A stretch of DNA of 64,000 nucleotides from Petrosia ficiformis (lineage: Eukaryota > Porifera > Demospongiae > Haplosclerida > Petrosiidae), in assembly GCA_947044365.1 (NCBI GenBank), contig OX345638.1:2300701-2364700 (forward strand), in the 5' to 3' direction. A program made the position numbers and the translations under genes. Shown here piece after piece: positions 47,774-61,100 of this stretch; position 1 is the stretch's first letter; every line of letters starts with the position of its first letter. The notes under the pieces were generated by a model. That model was not told the DNA's origin. It did no database searches and saw only the letters and a program-made list of their open reading frames with translations.

Positions 47774-49195
47774 GTGTTGCTCATGTGTGCATAGTAGAAA
47801 TTTTATACCTTCGTTTTCACGGGTATAGTTATAATCAAATGAATTACAAAATATAGCAAAATGAAGAATAATCTTTAAACTACTGATACATCTGAGAAGA
47901 CAAATGCAAATATTAATTATTTATACAACCAAAAGTAAAGTCAGTTTTAATTTTATTCAAGAAACCCCTGTTTAAAAGGGACCAACTTTGAGTAGTTAAC
48001 AATATTTAGTCTCATATCGAGGACACCAGTTTGCTTGGTATGGCTCTTTGGGGGCATCTTTAGCGGAATAAAATCCTCCTGTAGCACCTTCACATATCGT
48101 CACAAGATAATCTGTAGTACTGATGGTCCATGTAGATCCATTGAAGAATATTACTCGTTTCTTCGGGGTGTTAAACCACATATCTCTTCCACGCACTGTA
48201 GCCAGTGTCCTTTTGTAAAGGCCAGCACATTTAGCATAGTCTTGTTCGCATGGTTGTAAAACCAAAACAAATTCATCTGTAGTAGCCATACTACTGACTA
48301 TATGTGCTATCTCTCTTGATCAGTTGCGGGAGGGATTAGAAATTTCACTTGTAACACATGCACTTGCACTGCAAAAGCGAAAGCGTTTAAATAACACACT
48401 GATTGCTGATTGGTTGTTTTAACCAATTTGATTGGTCATATGATGAGTTTCATTTGCCTAACAGCGTCTCTAGGAAGCCAATGCTATCATGTTTCTAAAA
48501 ATAAACTATTCTTACTTCCATTAGAAACATGATTATTATGTTTGTAATTGAAATTACAGATGTACTATCCATTAGGAACATAATATTTCCATTCCTACTT
48601 CCATTAGAAGCATGATTATTATGTTTGTAATTGAAATTACAGATGTACTATCCATTAGGAACATAATTACTTCCGTTAGAAGCATGATTATTGTTTTTCT
48701 AATTCAAATTATGGATGTACTATCTATCGTAATGGTTGTTTATACTTTCCATCTTAAGAATGTGTTCCTAATGGAAAGTACACATATTACTAACCTATCA
48801 ATTAGTTTGGTTATATGATCTTATGCATCTATCACGATGTTAAACATTGCATGTTCACAAACTACATATATGTTAGTTCCAGTATACTGCATGTGTGAAA
48901 GAATTATCACATTCTGTTTTGCAATCTGTAGGCAGCCACAAACATAACTTTACAATGTTCCTAATGGATAGTACATTGCAAAGACAGTTTTTGCTTCTTG
49001 TTATAGTGGCCCAGGGTCTGTTGCTGAACGTAATCAGGTGTATATATGATCATAACTAAGTAAGATAATCATTCTGTTGCTGAATGTGAGGCTATTGGTA
49101 AAATACTGGTAAACTACTGGGCGGCCTATTTCTGAATGTAAGGCAGGCCAGTGTATGTAATTAAGGAGTTCAAAAAAACTCAGCTTCCCCCCCAA
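47774..49195. repeat. 1.5-kb tandem duplication, right copy
   Basis: Direct repeat of 46190-47690. A stretch of TCCCC(A/C)CCAAAA units marks the junction between the copies and recurs at the right end. Confidence 0.93.
47996..48289 (-). CDS. Small protein of unknown function, 97 residues, duplicate 2
   Basis: Start MATTDEFVLVLQPCEQDYAK; otherwise the same sequence as the left copy by eye. Differences between the copies inside the frame are mainly third-position changes on the minus strand, as expected if the product is retained. Confidence 0.65.
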   Translation of the reverse strand: MATTDEFVLVLQPCEQDYAKCAGLYKRTLATVRGRDMWFNTPKKRVIFFNGSTWTISTTDYLVTICEGATGGFYSAKDAPKEPYQANWCPRYETKYC

Positions 49196-49622
49196 AACAT
49201 CAGATAATTATAATACTACTCCTAAATACGGTTTGCAGAACAGTTCTCATAAATGTGGTTAAAGGAGGAAAAATGGGTGTGGCCAACCCCAAAAAATTGC
49301 AGAATTAGCTTCCCCAAGATGGAACTCTGATTATGTATATGTATACAATGGGAGAATGATCATAACTAAGTGATAATGAGTCTCACAGCAAAAAAATTGA
49401 CTAGGTTAGTACAGTTGCAAAGATTCAGTTGTTACCAACTTACCCTTGCTCAGTACTCAGTGCATGGTGTAAATCCCGCACAGGGGTGTGGTTACGGGAC
49501 GAAATTCGCGATTTAATTAATTAATTAATTAGCGCGATATGGGCGTGGCCATTAATAGGTGGAGCCCTTCTAGCTGAAGGTCATTCTTTTTAAAGTTTTA
49601 TCATCAGACTTTTGTGCTAACC
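49196..49622. promoter_or_regulatory. Upstream region of Rubicon-like gene
   Basis: Contains a near-palindrome around TTAATTAATTAATTAATTA bounded by CGCGAT on both sides (about 49505-49540) and a GGGCGTGGCC box 70-80 bp before the start codon. No TATA box is evident. The promoter role is inferred from position. Confidence 0.4.
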
Positions 49623-52600
49623 ATGTCTTTAGATAATTCCTCACCTAACCTTCATTTTGTATTTGGAGGAAACGAAAAGAAGAGCTCTATTCCAATGAGT
49701 TCAGCAACACCACAACCTGATGTGGTGGTAAGCAAGAACACTTCAACATCAGCAAGAGATGTATTGATGCAGTTGCAAAAAGACAATGAAGAAGTGGAGA
49801 CAATGAAAAGTCGTAGAAGAACGCTACAAGATTCTCAAGTGGACCACACACTACTTGAAAAAGGGATTGTTTTAAGGAATGATCCTCTTGTACATGGAAA
49901 ACCACACCCATATTCAGAATTAAGAACTAAAAACAAAGATTTTGTAACAAGTAATAAAGATACGGCTTATTTTCCACTAGTTGATCATATTTCACACATA
50001 GAACAAAATGGTCTTTTTGATAATCTAGCTCAAGAATCAATCCTTTCTCTTCGCTCTGTTCTACATATGCCTACAGACCCATCATTGCTCAAATTAGATG
50101 CTTCGAGTTCCCCTGATAGCGGATATGGGAACACACCAGATATTGGTATTAAACTAAGTACTTTGTCACCTAACTCTAGAAGTAGGTCTTCTTCGTCTGA
50201 AACCACAGCCACTTCTAGCGATGATGCAGTATCAAATAGACGCACTCCTATAAGTAGTGGTGTGCCAAGTAGTTTATGGAGTGGGCATGAGTCTGTGTTA
50301 GAGTTTGTAGCAGAGGAAAGGAGAGAGGATGAAGATGAGGAAGAGGAGGAGGAGGAGGAGGAAGAAGATGAGACAGGTGAGCAAAGAGAGAATGACAAAC
50401 TGACTAGTAATATAAATGAAGAAGATAATATTTTACCAAATATAATGCCCCCGTCCTTATTGTCACATGATAATACCACCTTGTATAAAAATCCTGTTTC
50501 TATGGAGACCAACTTCCCTCCAAATGAGTTAGACCCCTTCTATCATCCTAATGATGATGTTCTTATCAAAGTTACTAAGAGGCAAGGAATTCAACGAAGC
50601 TCTTCAGTAGAGGCCACACAGTCGACTCCAGTTTCATATGGTGACTATCACACTAATGACATGAGAGGGACTAACAAGACAGGAGGAATGGAGGGAGGAA
50701 GAAAGCGGAATTCTTTAAGGAAGCGAACACAAAGTGTGAGAAGAGGTTAGTTACAAATGTTTGTTAACATTCACAATGACCTCAAAAATAGAATGTGATG
50801 ACTTATATATAGTATAGTGTATAGTTTAATGTCATAAGGTTAATACATGATTATACTGTAACTCAATAACTTATAATGTATACATTGTGTAGTTTAATGT
50901 CATAAGATAATACATGATTATACTGTAACTCAATAACTTATATGTACTATAGTGTATAGTTTAATGTTATAAGGTTAATACATAATTATACTGTAACTCA
51001 ATAACTTATATGTAATATAGTGTATAGTTTAATGTCATAAGGTTAATACATAATTATACTGTAACTCAATAATGATACAATCTATACTATTATGTACATG
51101 TACCATGAGCTTATGAGTAGTTTTACTGCTATTCCGATATTTCTTGAGTCTCCACTAATGTCTACTTATTTGTTGCATGGGAGTTAATGTAGTTTTAATT
51201 TGTTTCTCGAACCTTTAGTTATAGTTAACTAAAATAACATTAGGCTTATTCTAAAAGGGTTTTAGTTTTAGTTAACTCACTAAAAGTGTCCATCGAACGA
51301 TCAATTTCATCATACTTAGTTATAGTTATTACAGTAGACTTGTAATTAACACATGCGTAGTTTAGTTATGTAAAAGTCACAATGCTTTACTAAGAGGAAT
51401 TTTAGTTATAGTTATAGTTAATACTAATGATTACTCGTTGAAACTTCCTAATATGGTAAGTTTCTGTATAAAATATTACTTACAGTTTAGTTATCTAAAG
51501 TCACAATGCTTTACTAATAGGAGTTGTAGTTTATAGTTACATGATGTAACTGTAACAACACTAATGATTAGGCATATCATTCATTGAAACTTCCTAATAT
51601 GGTAATAATTCTAAATCGGTTTACATGTATGTAGTTACATGTACATGGTCGCTTCATAACTTTGCTGCTCATAAACTATTGATACTACCAAATACGATAT
51701 TAATCATATTACTATTCTAATGTACATGTACACTGTACCTTCCATTGATCCAATATGTAATTCATTGTATTATACATACTGTCAGTACATATCACCTGTT
51801 ATTCTATAACATATTCCATTTTACTATCCATTGGTGCAATACATATTCCATTTTACTATCCATTGGTGCAATATGTAATCCATTTTACTATCCATTGGTG
51901 CAATACATATTCCATTTTACTATCCATTGGTGCAATACATATTCCATTTTACTATCCATTGGTGCAATATGTATTCCATTTTACAATCCATTGGTGCAAT
52001 ACATATTCCATTTTACTATCCATTGGTGCAATATGTATTCCATTATACTATCCATTGGTGCAATACATATTCCATTTTACTATCCATTGGTGCAATACAT
52101 ATTCCATTTTACTATCCATTGGTGCAATACATATTCCATTATACTATCCATTGGTGCAATATGTATTCCATTTTACTATCCATTGGTGCAATATGTATTC
52201 CATTTTACTATCCATTGGTGTAATACGTATTCCATTTTACTATCCATTGGTGGAATACATATTCCATTTTACTATCCATTGGTGCAATATGTATTCCATT
52301 TTACTATCCATTGGTGTAATACGTATTCCATTGCACTATCCATTGTCCAATACGTATTCCATTTTACTATCCATTGTCAAATACATATTCCATTTTACTA
52401 TCCATTGGTGCAATACATATTCCATTGTACTATCCATTGGGGTCTGGAAAAAGAGGAGAAATGTGCCAAATGCTGGACGCTATTCTGAGCACTGTATATA
52501 TACTTGTAGAAGGGTACAGTGATTCACTATAGTAGTTTAGTGAGAAGACAGAGAACCTTGACAAGTACTTCACTGGTTGGTACACAATGTTCTCTTTAAG

Positions 52601-54371
52601 TTTCTCCTAAAGTACCACTTGCGTATGAGTGGAATTTAATTAGCCCTCACTTGGTTTTGTCAAAATTATGCGCATGTATTGTTGCAATTAAGTATTAATT
52701 AGCCACACCTCCTCTGTTAGTACTATTCTATGGCTGTGACTTGTTTACCAATTCCTATCTATGACTCTGTGGTTTGTTACCATAAATAGTTATGTTATCA
52801 AGTGTAGTAAAGGTCATTGTTTAACAGATAAATTTGTTATTTCAATGTTATCAAGTTTGTTAAATGCAGTTTGAACAAACACTACAAACCAAATATACTT
52901 CTTATCACAACTTGGATATAACACTAACACATCATGTACACACGCTACGTGTAAATACTGATCACATGCATAGTGTGTGTATATCGTGTACACACGCTAC
53001 ATGTACATACTGATTACATGCATAGTGTGTGTACAACACATCATGTACACACACTACATGTACATACTGTACAACACATCATGTAGACACACTACATGTA
53101 CATACTGATTACATGCATAGTGTGTGTACAACACATCATGTAGACACACTACATGTACATACTGATCACATGCATAGTGTGTGTACAACACATCATGTAG
53201 ACACACTACATGTACATACTGATTACATGCATAGTGTGTGTACAACACATCATGTAGACACACTACATGTACATGGCTGAATAGCGAGTATTATCCAAAT
53301 GGGGTCACATATATGTTCACATTCACATGTAGATTCACAGCTGACAGTTCACGTGATTGAAAGAAAAACACATGCACATACATGTACACTGGAGCTTCCC
53401 ATACATACACATGCACAGAGGTGTATGTGTTTTTCCACGTTTTTACAATCATATGAGTTATGACCGCACATGTACATGTACATGTACAACTGTACATGTA
53501 GGTGTGTGTGTGAACACATATGAATATGTACATGTATGTGAATAGATACAGATAAGTACATGTATATGCATGTGATCAGTAGGTGGCGTCATGTAGTGAT
53601 GCCGTGTATAATACATACATGTACATGTATGTACATATGTATATATATATATATGTATGGACGTCTGTAGTGTACAAAGACCTACATGCACACACACACA
53701 CACATACAATGACGCATGTACCATTGCAAGTAACAGAACAACCTTACTCATCTCTTCCATTTCTCTATACAGATAGTGGACGTAATGCTTTATTTATGGA
53801 AGGAAAGGACACGTTTCAGATCCAGGATGAACTAAGTAAAGACAACTACCACCTCACACTCAGTGATGCTCTCATATCTGTTATTGAAGAGGTGAGTATC
53901 ATCATCGTTATCATCCACATCACATCTTATTCTCTCTAAAATTCTTCTTGTAACATATCCAATCGTTTATTCTATTTACTTACATGCCTCTTTTTCTAGC
54001 CTCATACCCAGACTCTTAAGATTGGAACCTGGATTCAACTGTTTGAGCATGCACTATTGTGTAAAATAACACGTGGTCACTAAACAGTGTGTCAGTTTGT
54101 AGTACACAATAACACGGCCATTTGCTCCTGGTTTGAAACAAGATCAAAGATCCAAGGTAATATACAGAAACAGAGATCGGTTGATCAAAACTACCCATAT
54201 TGATTATACTACATGTTAAATGGAAAGACTACTATAGTTCATTGATTCCATTGAACATCTTGGAAATCAAAAATTTTATAAGCTCATACACAAACAGTTG
54301 AATCCAGACTATTTTTCTCTGCCATTTTAAGAGCCTGGGTATGAGGCTGCTCTCTCTCTCTTTTCTCTCTT

Positions 54372-54420
<49 letters not shown>

Positions 54421-57400
54421 CTTCCACTTGCTGTTCCTCCTCTTCTATCCTCCTATTCATTCCTAGTCTTCTCTTCTCATTCATATCATTCTACATCTTC
54501 TCTTGATACAGTACAAATCTCTTCTTCATGAGCAAGCATATGATGAATACCTTACTAAAATGAGTATTAGTAGCAACAGTTCTGAAACCCTTTGTTCTCC
54601 TACTCAGCAAAATTGTGTTGAATTTCCAGACTCTATTACCTCCTCTCCACCTGTTCATGAAGGAGTAGAAGAGAGAAGGTCTACACTATCTAATTTAACA
54701 TGTAGAGGGTCCACTACAAGCTTACATAGAAAATGGGCTGTTGAAAACTATAGATCTGGTAAAGATATAATATATAAACACATGATTTTGATTGCAGTAT
54801 AAGCACATGAGCCTGATTGTATTATAAGCTTATAAGAATAATTGTATTATAAGCACATGAGCTTAATCTTATCATAAGCTCATAAGATTAATTGCATTGT
54901 AAGCACATGAGCTTGTATTATAAGCTCACGAGATTAATTGTATTATAAGCTCATGAGCTTAAGTGTATTGTGAGCTCATGAGATTAATTGTATTATAAGC
55001 TCATAAGTATTATAAGCTCATGAGTGTAACCGTATTATTATTATAAACATGTACATGTTCATTATTCATGTATTAGTATCAGGTATCATACATGATATTT
55101 TTTTCAGGAGGGGAAAATCTTTCATGTGAACACACTCCTTGTATATATGCTCCCCTACGCAATTTGTTAAGGTTGCTTTGTGGTGCTAGAATGCTTTAGC
55201 CAAGATGTTGCATTTTGAAGTAATGTTGGTCTAGAGGGGGGATGATATCCTCTTCATTCCACTGTACATGTATGTACTTCAATATTCAATACATGTACAT
55301 GTACAAAAAACAGTACAATACATGTACAATACATGTATTGCTCATTTTTCCATATAATGTTTTATAATAGCATGTATGTGTACATGTGTTTAATTTAAAT
55401 ATTGTAATATAAGTTGCATTAGGACTTTATTTCCTTTTTTTAGATACGTCTGATTATCCTCTACGTGAGGTAAGTCTTCTTCATTTGATGAACTCTCCTG
55501 TTGCTAGTAACTCAGCCGAGGGTACTGCCCATAGACTGTTACAATATGTAGCAAAAGTGCTAGGAGGAAATTCACAGGTTGAATTCAGGGTACCACAGGT
55601 TAGTGAGCTACATGTAGGTTTATAGCATGAGAGAATTAGAAAGTAAGGAAAACTGAAAAAGTCAGGAATCCAACTACTAACAGATCTTCTGTTCTGCTTG
55701 TCTGTTGGGGTACTGTTTGTCAGCTTAAGATAGTTAGGTCTTTGACAGCGGGTTTGAAGCTACCTTTGGGATTAGTACAATCTATAGGCTGGTTCACAAC
55801 ATGATGCAAGGCCTTTTGTTTTTTTTTGTGTTGCGTAGTCTGTTGTATTGTGAAGATGATGCGATTCTTTTAACACCGTCAGACGCAACCTAACGCACCA
55901 ATAGGATCTGATTCTATTTTACGTGAGCTGTGTTGCATTTGACCAATCAGTTTTCAGAATTTTATCAGAACACAACGGAAGCAAAGCAAGACTTGATTCA
56001 TATTGTGAACCAGCCTTTACACTTCTCTACCATCAAAGAGTCTAGTGGCTCAGATGGTAAGAGTGCTAGATATCAGTTGGTCCGGAAGTCAATCCCTAGT
56101 CTAATTTCTTTATCAATTTTCCAATTGTTTCCCATTCCACCCTGTATCAATAATGTATTATATATCACAATAATGCCTTGTATAGCCTTATGCAATAAAC
56201 ACAGTGTCTAATATGTGTTAGTTACTGGATGCAGACCTAATTTCCTGTATGTGACTAAGTATATGTAAAGTTAGCACAACATTAATTAAGATCAATTGTT
56301 TACCTTTTATATGCCCACTATCCTGTTACTTGAATAAAATTTTAGATTAGCAACAATTGTTTCTCCCGGATACCAAACTTTATAGGCTTCAAAGTTACGA
56401 ACTAAACTCTTCATATTTGTAATGACCTCAAAAAATAGGATGTGAAGAGTTTATAGTATATAGTTTAATGTCATAAGGTTAATACATGATTATACTGTAA
56501 CTCAATAACTTATATGTACTATAGTGTATAGTTAATGTCATAAGGTTAATACATGTAACTCAATAACTTATATGTACTATAGTGTATAGTTAATGTCATA
56601 AGGTTAATACATGATTATACTGTAACTCAATAACTTATATGTAATATAGTATATAGTTTAATGTCATAAGGTTAATACATGATTATACTGTAACTCAATA
56701 ACTTAATGTACTATAGTGTATAGTTTAATATCATAAGGTTAACACATGATTATACTGTAACTCAATAACTTACATGTATATGTACTATAGCGTATAGTTT
56801 AATATCATAAGGTTAATACATGATTATACTGTAACTCAATAATGAAAAGAATTGGAATGATAATAATATGAAATGGTACAGGTAAAAAGATTGTTGGACA
56901 TTCCAAACTAAAGTTATGAACATTTTTCTGAGGTCATAGTATATGATGTCAAAATGGTCTAATAGTGAATTCTATTTGATCACTCTACCCTCTCCTTTCT
57001 CCTGATCTTGAGATGATAATTGCTATTTTTCATTTCAATTCAGGTCATACAACTTCCCTCTGATTTCATTAGTTCTATTAAGAGAGAGGAACTACTTCAA
57101 TACTCTGTTTCTGATGTATGTACATGTATGTATGTGTGTTAGTGTGTATGTATGTATGTATGTGTGTATGTATGTACAGTATGTATACAGTATGTATACG
57201 GTATGTATACAGTATGTATGTATGTATGTACATGTACATGTATATAGGTTTGTATGTAGAACAAACTCGACAAACTGAATATAATTAATATTAATGATCT
57301 TTTTTAATCACAAATTACGCAATCACATATAATTATATTTAGACATCATCTCCAATACGAGGAAGTACTGATTGGGCTCCTCCACGTCAACAGATTATAC

Positions 57401-58108
57401 ACTCAGTACATTCCCCGCCAAAGTTAGTGGATGTGGTCAGATAAATATTATTAATTTAGTGTCTATAATGATATGATTATAATATATATTACATGTACAT
57501 GTACATACATGTATGTATGTAACTATTTATATTACATTTACAATATATGTCAATAAAATATCACCGTACAGTAACAGTAATTACTGTCAGTATAGTATAG
57601 TAATTACTGTCTCACTACTGTGGTATTCAATTGACAAGTGCACCAATTATTGTTAAAACTACTGTTGAACTACTGTAGTGTGGAAATGAAACTACTGAGT
57701 AATTACTGTACTGTGTGACTTTATATTGACATGCATGTACATGTATATGTGTATTTGTAGCTGTATTTATGTTAATTGATCATTTAGAGGAATAATGTCC
57801 AATCAAATACTTGATGCTTGCTATTTTGGTATTTGCATCGAATGTCAATGAAATGCGGTGTTTAAGATGGTTCTTCCTGGACACCAAATTAAATTCCCTC
57901 AAACGGTTTAATAAAGAGGAATTGATCAAACGTACCTTCCTACAAATGATTGTCTATTGAAAACCCAGTCAGATATACATTACTGTAATGATAACACTGG
58001 TATTATTATAATTATTAACTACCTGTCTTGTTTCAGGAATATATATTCAGCTTTTGGGGAACAGGGTAATCGATGTGCTGGATGTGGTATGATAATGGAT
58101 CTGAGTGA

Positions 58109-58168
<60 letters not shown>

Positions 58169-61100
58169 GTCTGCTTTCCTGCTTTCCTTTCTGTCTGTCT
58201 CACTGTCTGCTTGTGTGCTTGCCTATCAGCCTGCTTGCCTGCCTGTCTCTCTGTCTCTCTGTCTGTCTGTTTGTCTGTCTGTCTGTTTGTACACAATACA
58301 CACTACACAATACTATTTTAAGCATATTGCAACAATCCTAAATTCCATACAGTGTCATCATACATGTGTTGATGTTGTGTATATGTATTAGTTATAGAGA
58401 ATGCATTATGTAATCGAGACCTTTATTTGGCCCCGCCCAAGTACCCTCATTAAAATATGTATTCCACTCTAAATGCTGTTATAATTGCATACTGACTTAA
58501 TACACATGTGCATTACATGATTTCAAGTGCTGGCAAGTGATGCCTTCCCTACAATCTCATTGGTCAGAATTTCATGAGATGCATTGTAAACATTATTAGT
58601 GATACACCAATAAGGGATTTTACCAATATTGCAGATATTTCAATAAACTGATAATTACATGTACTTTAGATCAGAGTTTTTGATAGGTTTTGAAGCTTGG
58701 GCCAAATTGGCTCAAAAATGGTTAGTGTGTGCGCCATTGAGAATACATCTTGAGCCAATTAACTAAAAGTTGATGCTGTTAGTGACAATATAATTATAAT
58801 TAACTGTGCCACTGGCCCAAAGAGAGAACTGTGCAGTGCCAAATAAGAAGCTCTTTGGGCCAATGGTGTGCCATATGAGCTTATCAAAAACACTGTTTTA
58901 GATATGTACTGATAATTGTTGTTTTCTCTCAGATCAAGCGAAATATTTCAGATTTTGTAACTACACTGGGAGATACTTCTGTGTTAGTTGTCATCAAAAC
59001 TTTGTCTCTTGTATACCAGCACACATTATAGCTAAATGGTCTTTTAAAAGGTATTTAATAAATACTTTTTTTTAATGAAATAAAACTAAATTTCTATTTT
59101 ATGCAAATTGAAAGAGAAGACTTACTGTTCATTCATTCATTCATCCATCCATCCATCCATCCATTTATTTATACATCCATCCATCCATCCATCCATCCAT
59201 CCATCTATTCATTCATTAATTCATTTAACCATCCATCCATTCTTCCATCCATCCATCCATTCATTCATTCATTCATTTCTTCTCCCTCCCCCCACCATCC
59301 TCTCTCTCAGACTACCAGTATCAAATTTTGCTAGAGACACTTTAGCAAATATTGAAAAAGAACCACTTTTCAACATAGAATCACTTAATCCTACCCTATA
59401 TACAAGAATATCGGAAATATCAAGAGTTAGAGTAAGTGTTTCAAAACAGTTGACATAAAGACAACATAGCATGCATACAGTGTATGCAGTGGTGTGGAAA
59501 CAACAGTTTATTGTTCGACTAATCTAGTGAATGTCTGGCAAATTGAAACTAAATTGTATATGAGAGCATAACAAGACAAGAATGATGAAAATAGGTTTAA
59601 ATGTCTGGCAGTTGACTCAATGTTTCAACACCTTTATATATTTATACAGTGTTCTTACAGCAAAGGCCACAATTAATTATTCATAATTATTAGTTGCCAC
59701 ACCCTCCTTATACACAACCAGAAATGGACATTTGTATTTTGTTATACCTTCCAGTGTTCATACAATGTATACTGAAACCAAAGTGCATGTTGCATGTGGG
59801 TAGAAGGCACAAGTTAAGAATATCCTAATGAAACCCTAAAAATGCTAGTATACCTAACATACTTCTTAAACAGTAAATACAAGATGTTGTAAGATATAAC
59901 ACTAACAATGCCAGTACACCTAACATATAATCTTGTATAGGTGTACTGGTATTGTTAGGGTTTTATTAGGATATTCTTTACGTGTGCATGTGTGTGTGTG
60001 AGACTTGATAAGAAGGGTACATCATGGATTATAGCAAATACCCAATTGCACATGGGAGAGTACATAAGAAACAATGACTTTATACAATATACATGTGATC
60101 AGAGTTTTTTTATATATACATGGGCCAAATTGGCTCAACAATGGTTAGTGTGTGCACCATTGGGAATACATCTTGAGCCAATTAACAAAGATTTAATACT
60201 GTTAGTGACAATATAATCATAATTAACTGCTTCATCTGGTCTAAATAGAGAACTATGCAGTGAGCTCTTTGAGCCAATGGTGCACCATATGAACTTATCA
60301 AAAACACTGATGTACATGTATTTGTACATGTACATGTATATGTACATGTATATGTACACGTATATGTACATGTATGTGACCAGATGTTTTTCAATGATTT
60401 AAATTTGTATGCAATTACACATGTATGACATTTTAATTCAGATATGTTATATGACACTCACCTAAATATGACCTTCATTTGTATTTTAGAAGACACTTTT
60501 TATGCATGATGGGAATTATAATGTTATACAGCTTTTTGTAGAGAAAGCAGCAATCATTGGACTTGTAAGATAGGAAAGGTTTTTTAGCTTCCTGTGCAAA
60601 TTTGTGCCAAATAGAGGATAGGAATGATAGAACATTAAGTCGAATAATAGACACTTGTGATTGTTGCCATGGTTACGTTTATATAGGAATACAGATCTCA
60701 GTTAGTCACTATGAGAAAGTACATTGTAACTTGTTCCAGAGCTCAAAGGTTATTTCCTAAATAACTCTTCAATCCAATTTCGTCTCCTTCTTGTTTGTGT
60801 TTTTTTAATTCTTCTCTGTTTCTCATTTATATCAATATTCCATTCACTCTATTTCTGCTGTTTATTCGATTTATCTGTCCTTTCATCCATCCACCTAACT
60901 ATTTACCCTTTCATCCATCCAATGTAATCCATTCTTCTACCTATGCAATCTTTAAGTTCTTCCATCCACTTATCCATTCATCCACTAATCCATTTACCAT
61001 CCATTTGTTCTTCCATTCGCCTATCCATTTGCCTATCCATTCATCCGAATTTATTCCATTCATTTATTCATTTATTGACTCCATCCATCTCTCGTCCATT

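Noticed and set aside
30030..50512. Minus-strand Ser-rich frames opposite the CEP295-like and Rubicon-like exons
   Set aside because: Complement of Glu/Ser-rich coding exons; the plus-strand frames carry the domains and splice sites.
51745..52522. Three overlapping frames of more than 95 codons
   Set aside because: All arise from the 32-33-bp tandem repeat in an intron.
56040..56110. tRNA gene
   Set aside because: A and B boxes are degenerate and no cloverleaf or anticodon loop can be drawn; kept only as a possible SINE.
60531..60567. Candidate exon after ATTTTAG at 60490 ([15 protein letters not shown])
   Set aside because: It would interrupt the Rubicon homology domain between RVR and the [13 protein letters not shown] exon, and the family has no insertion of that kind.
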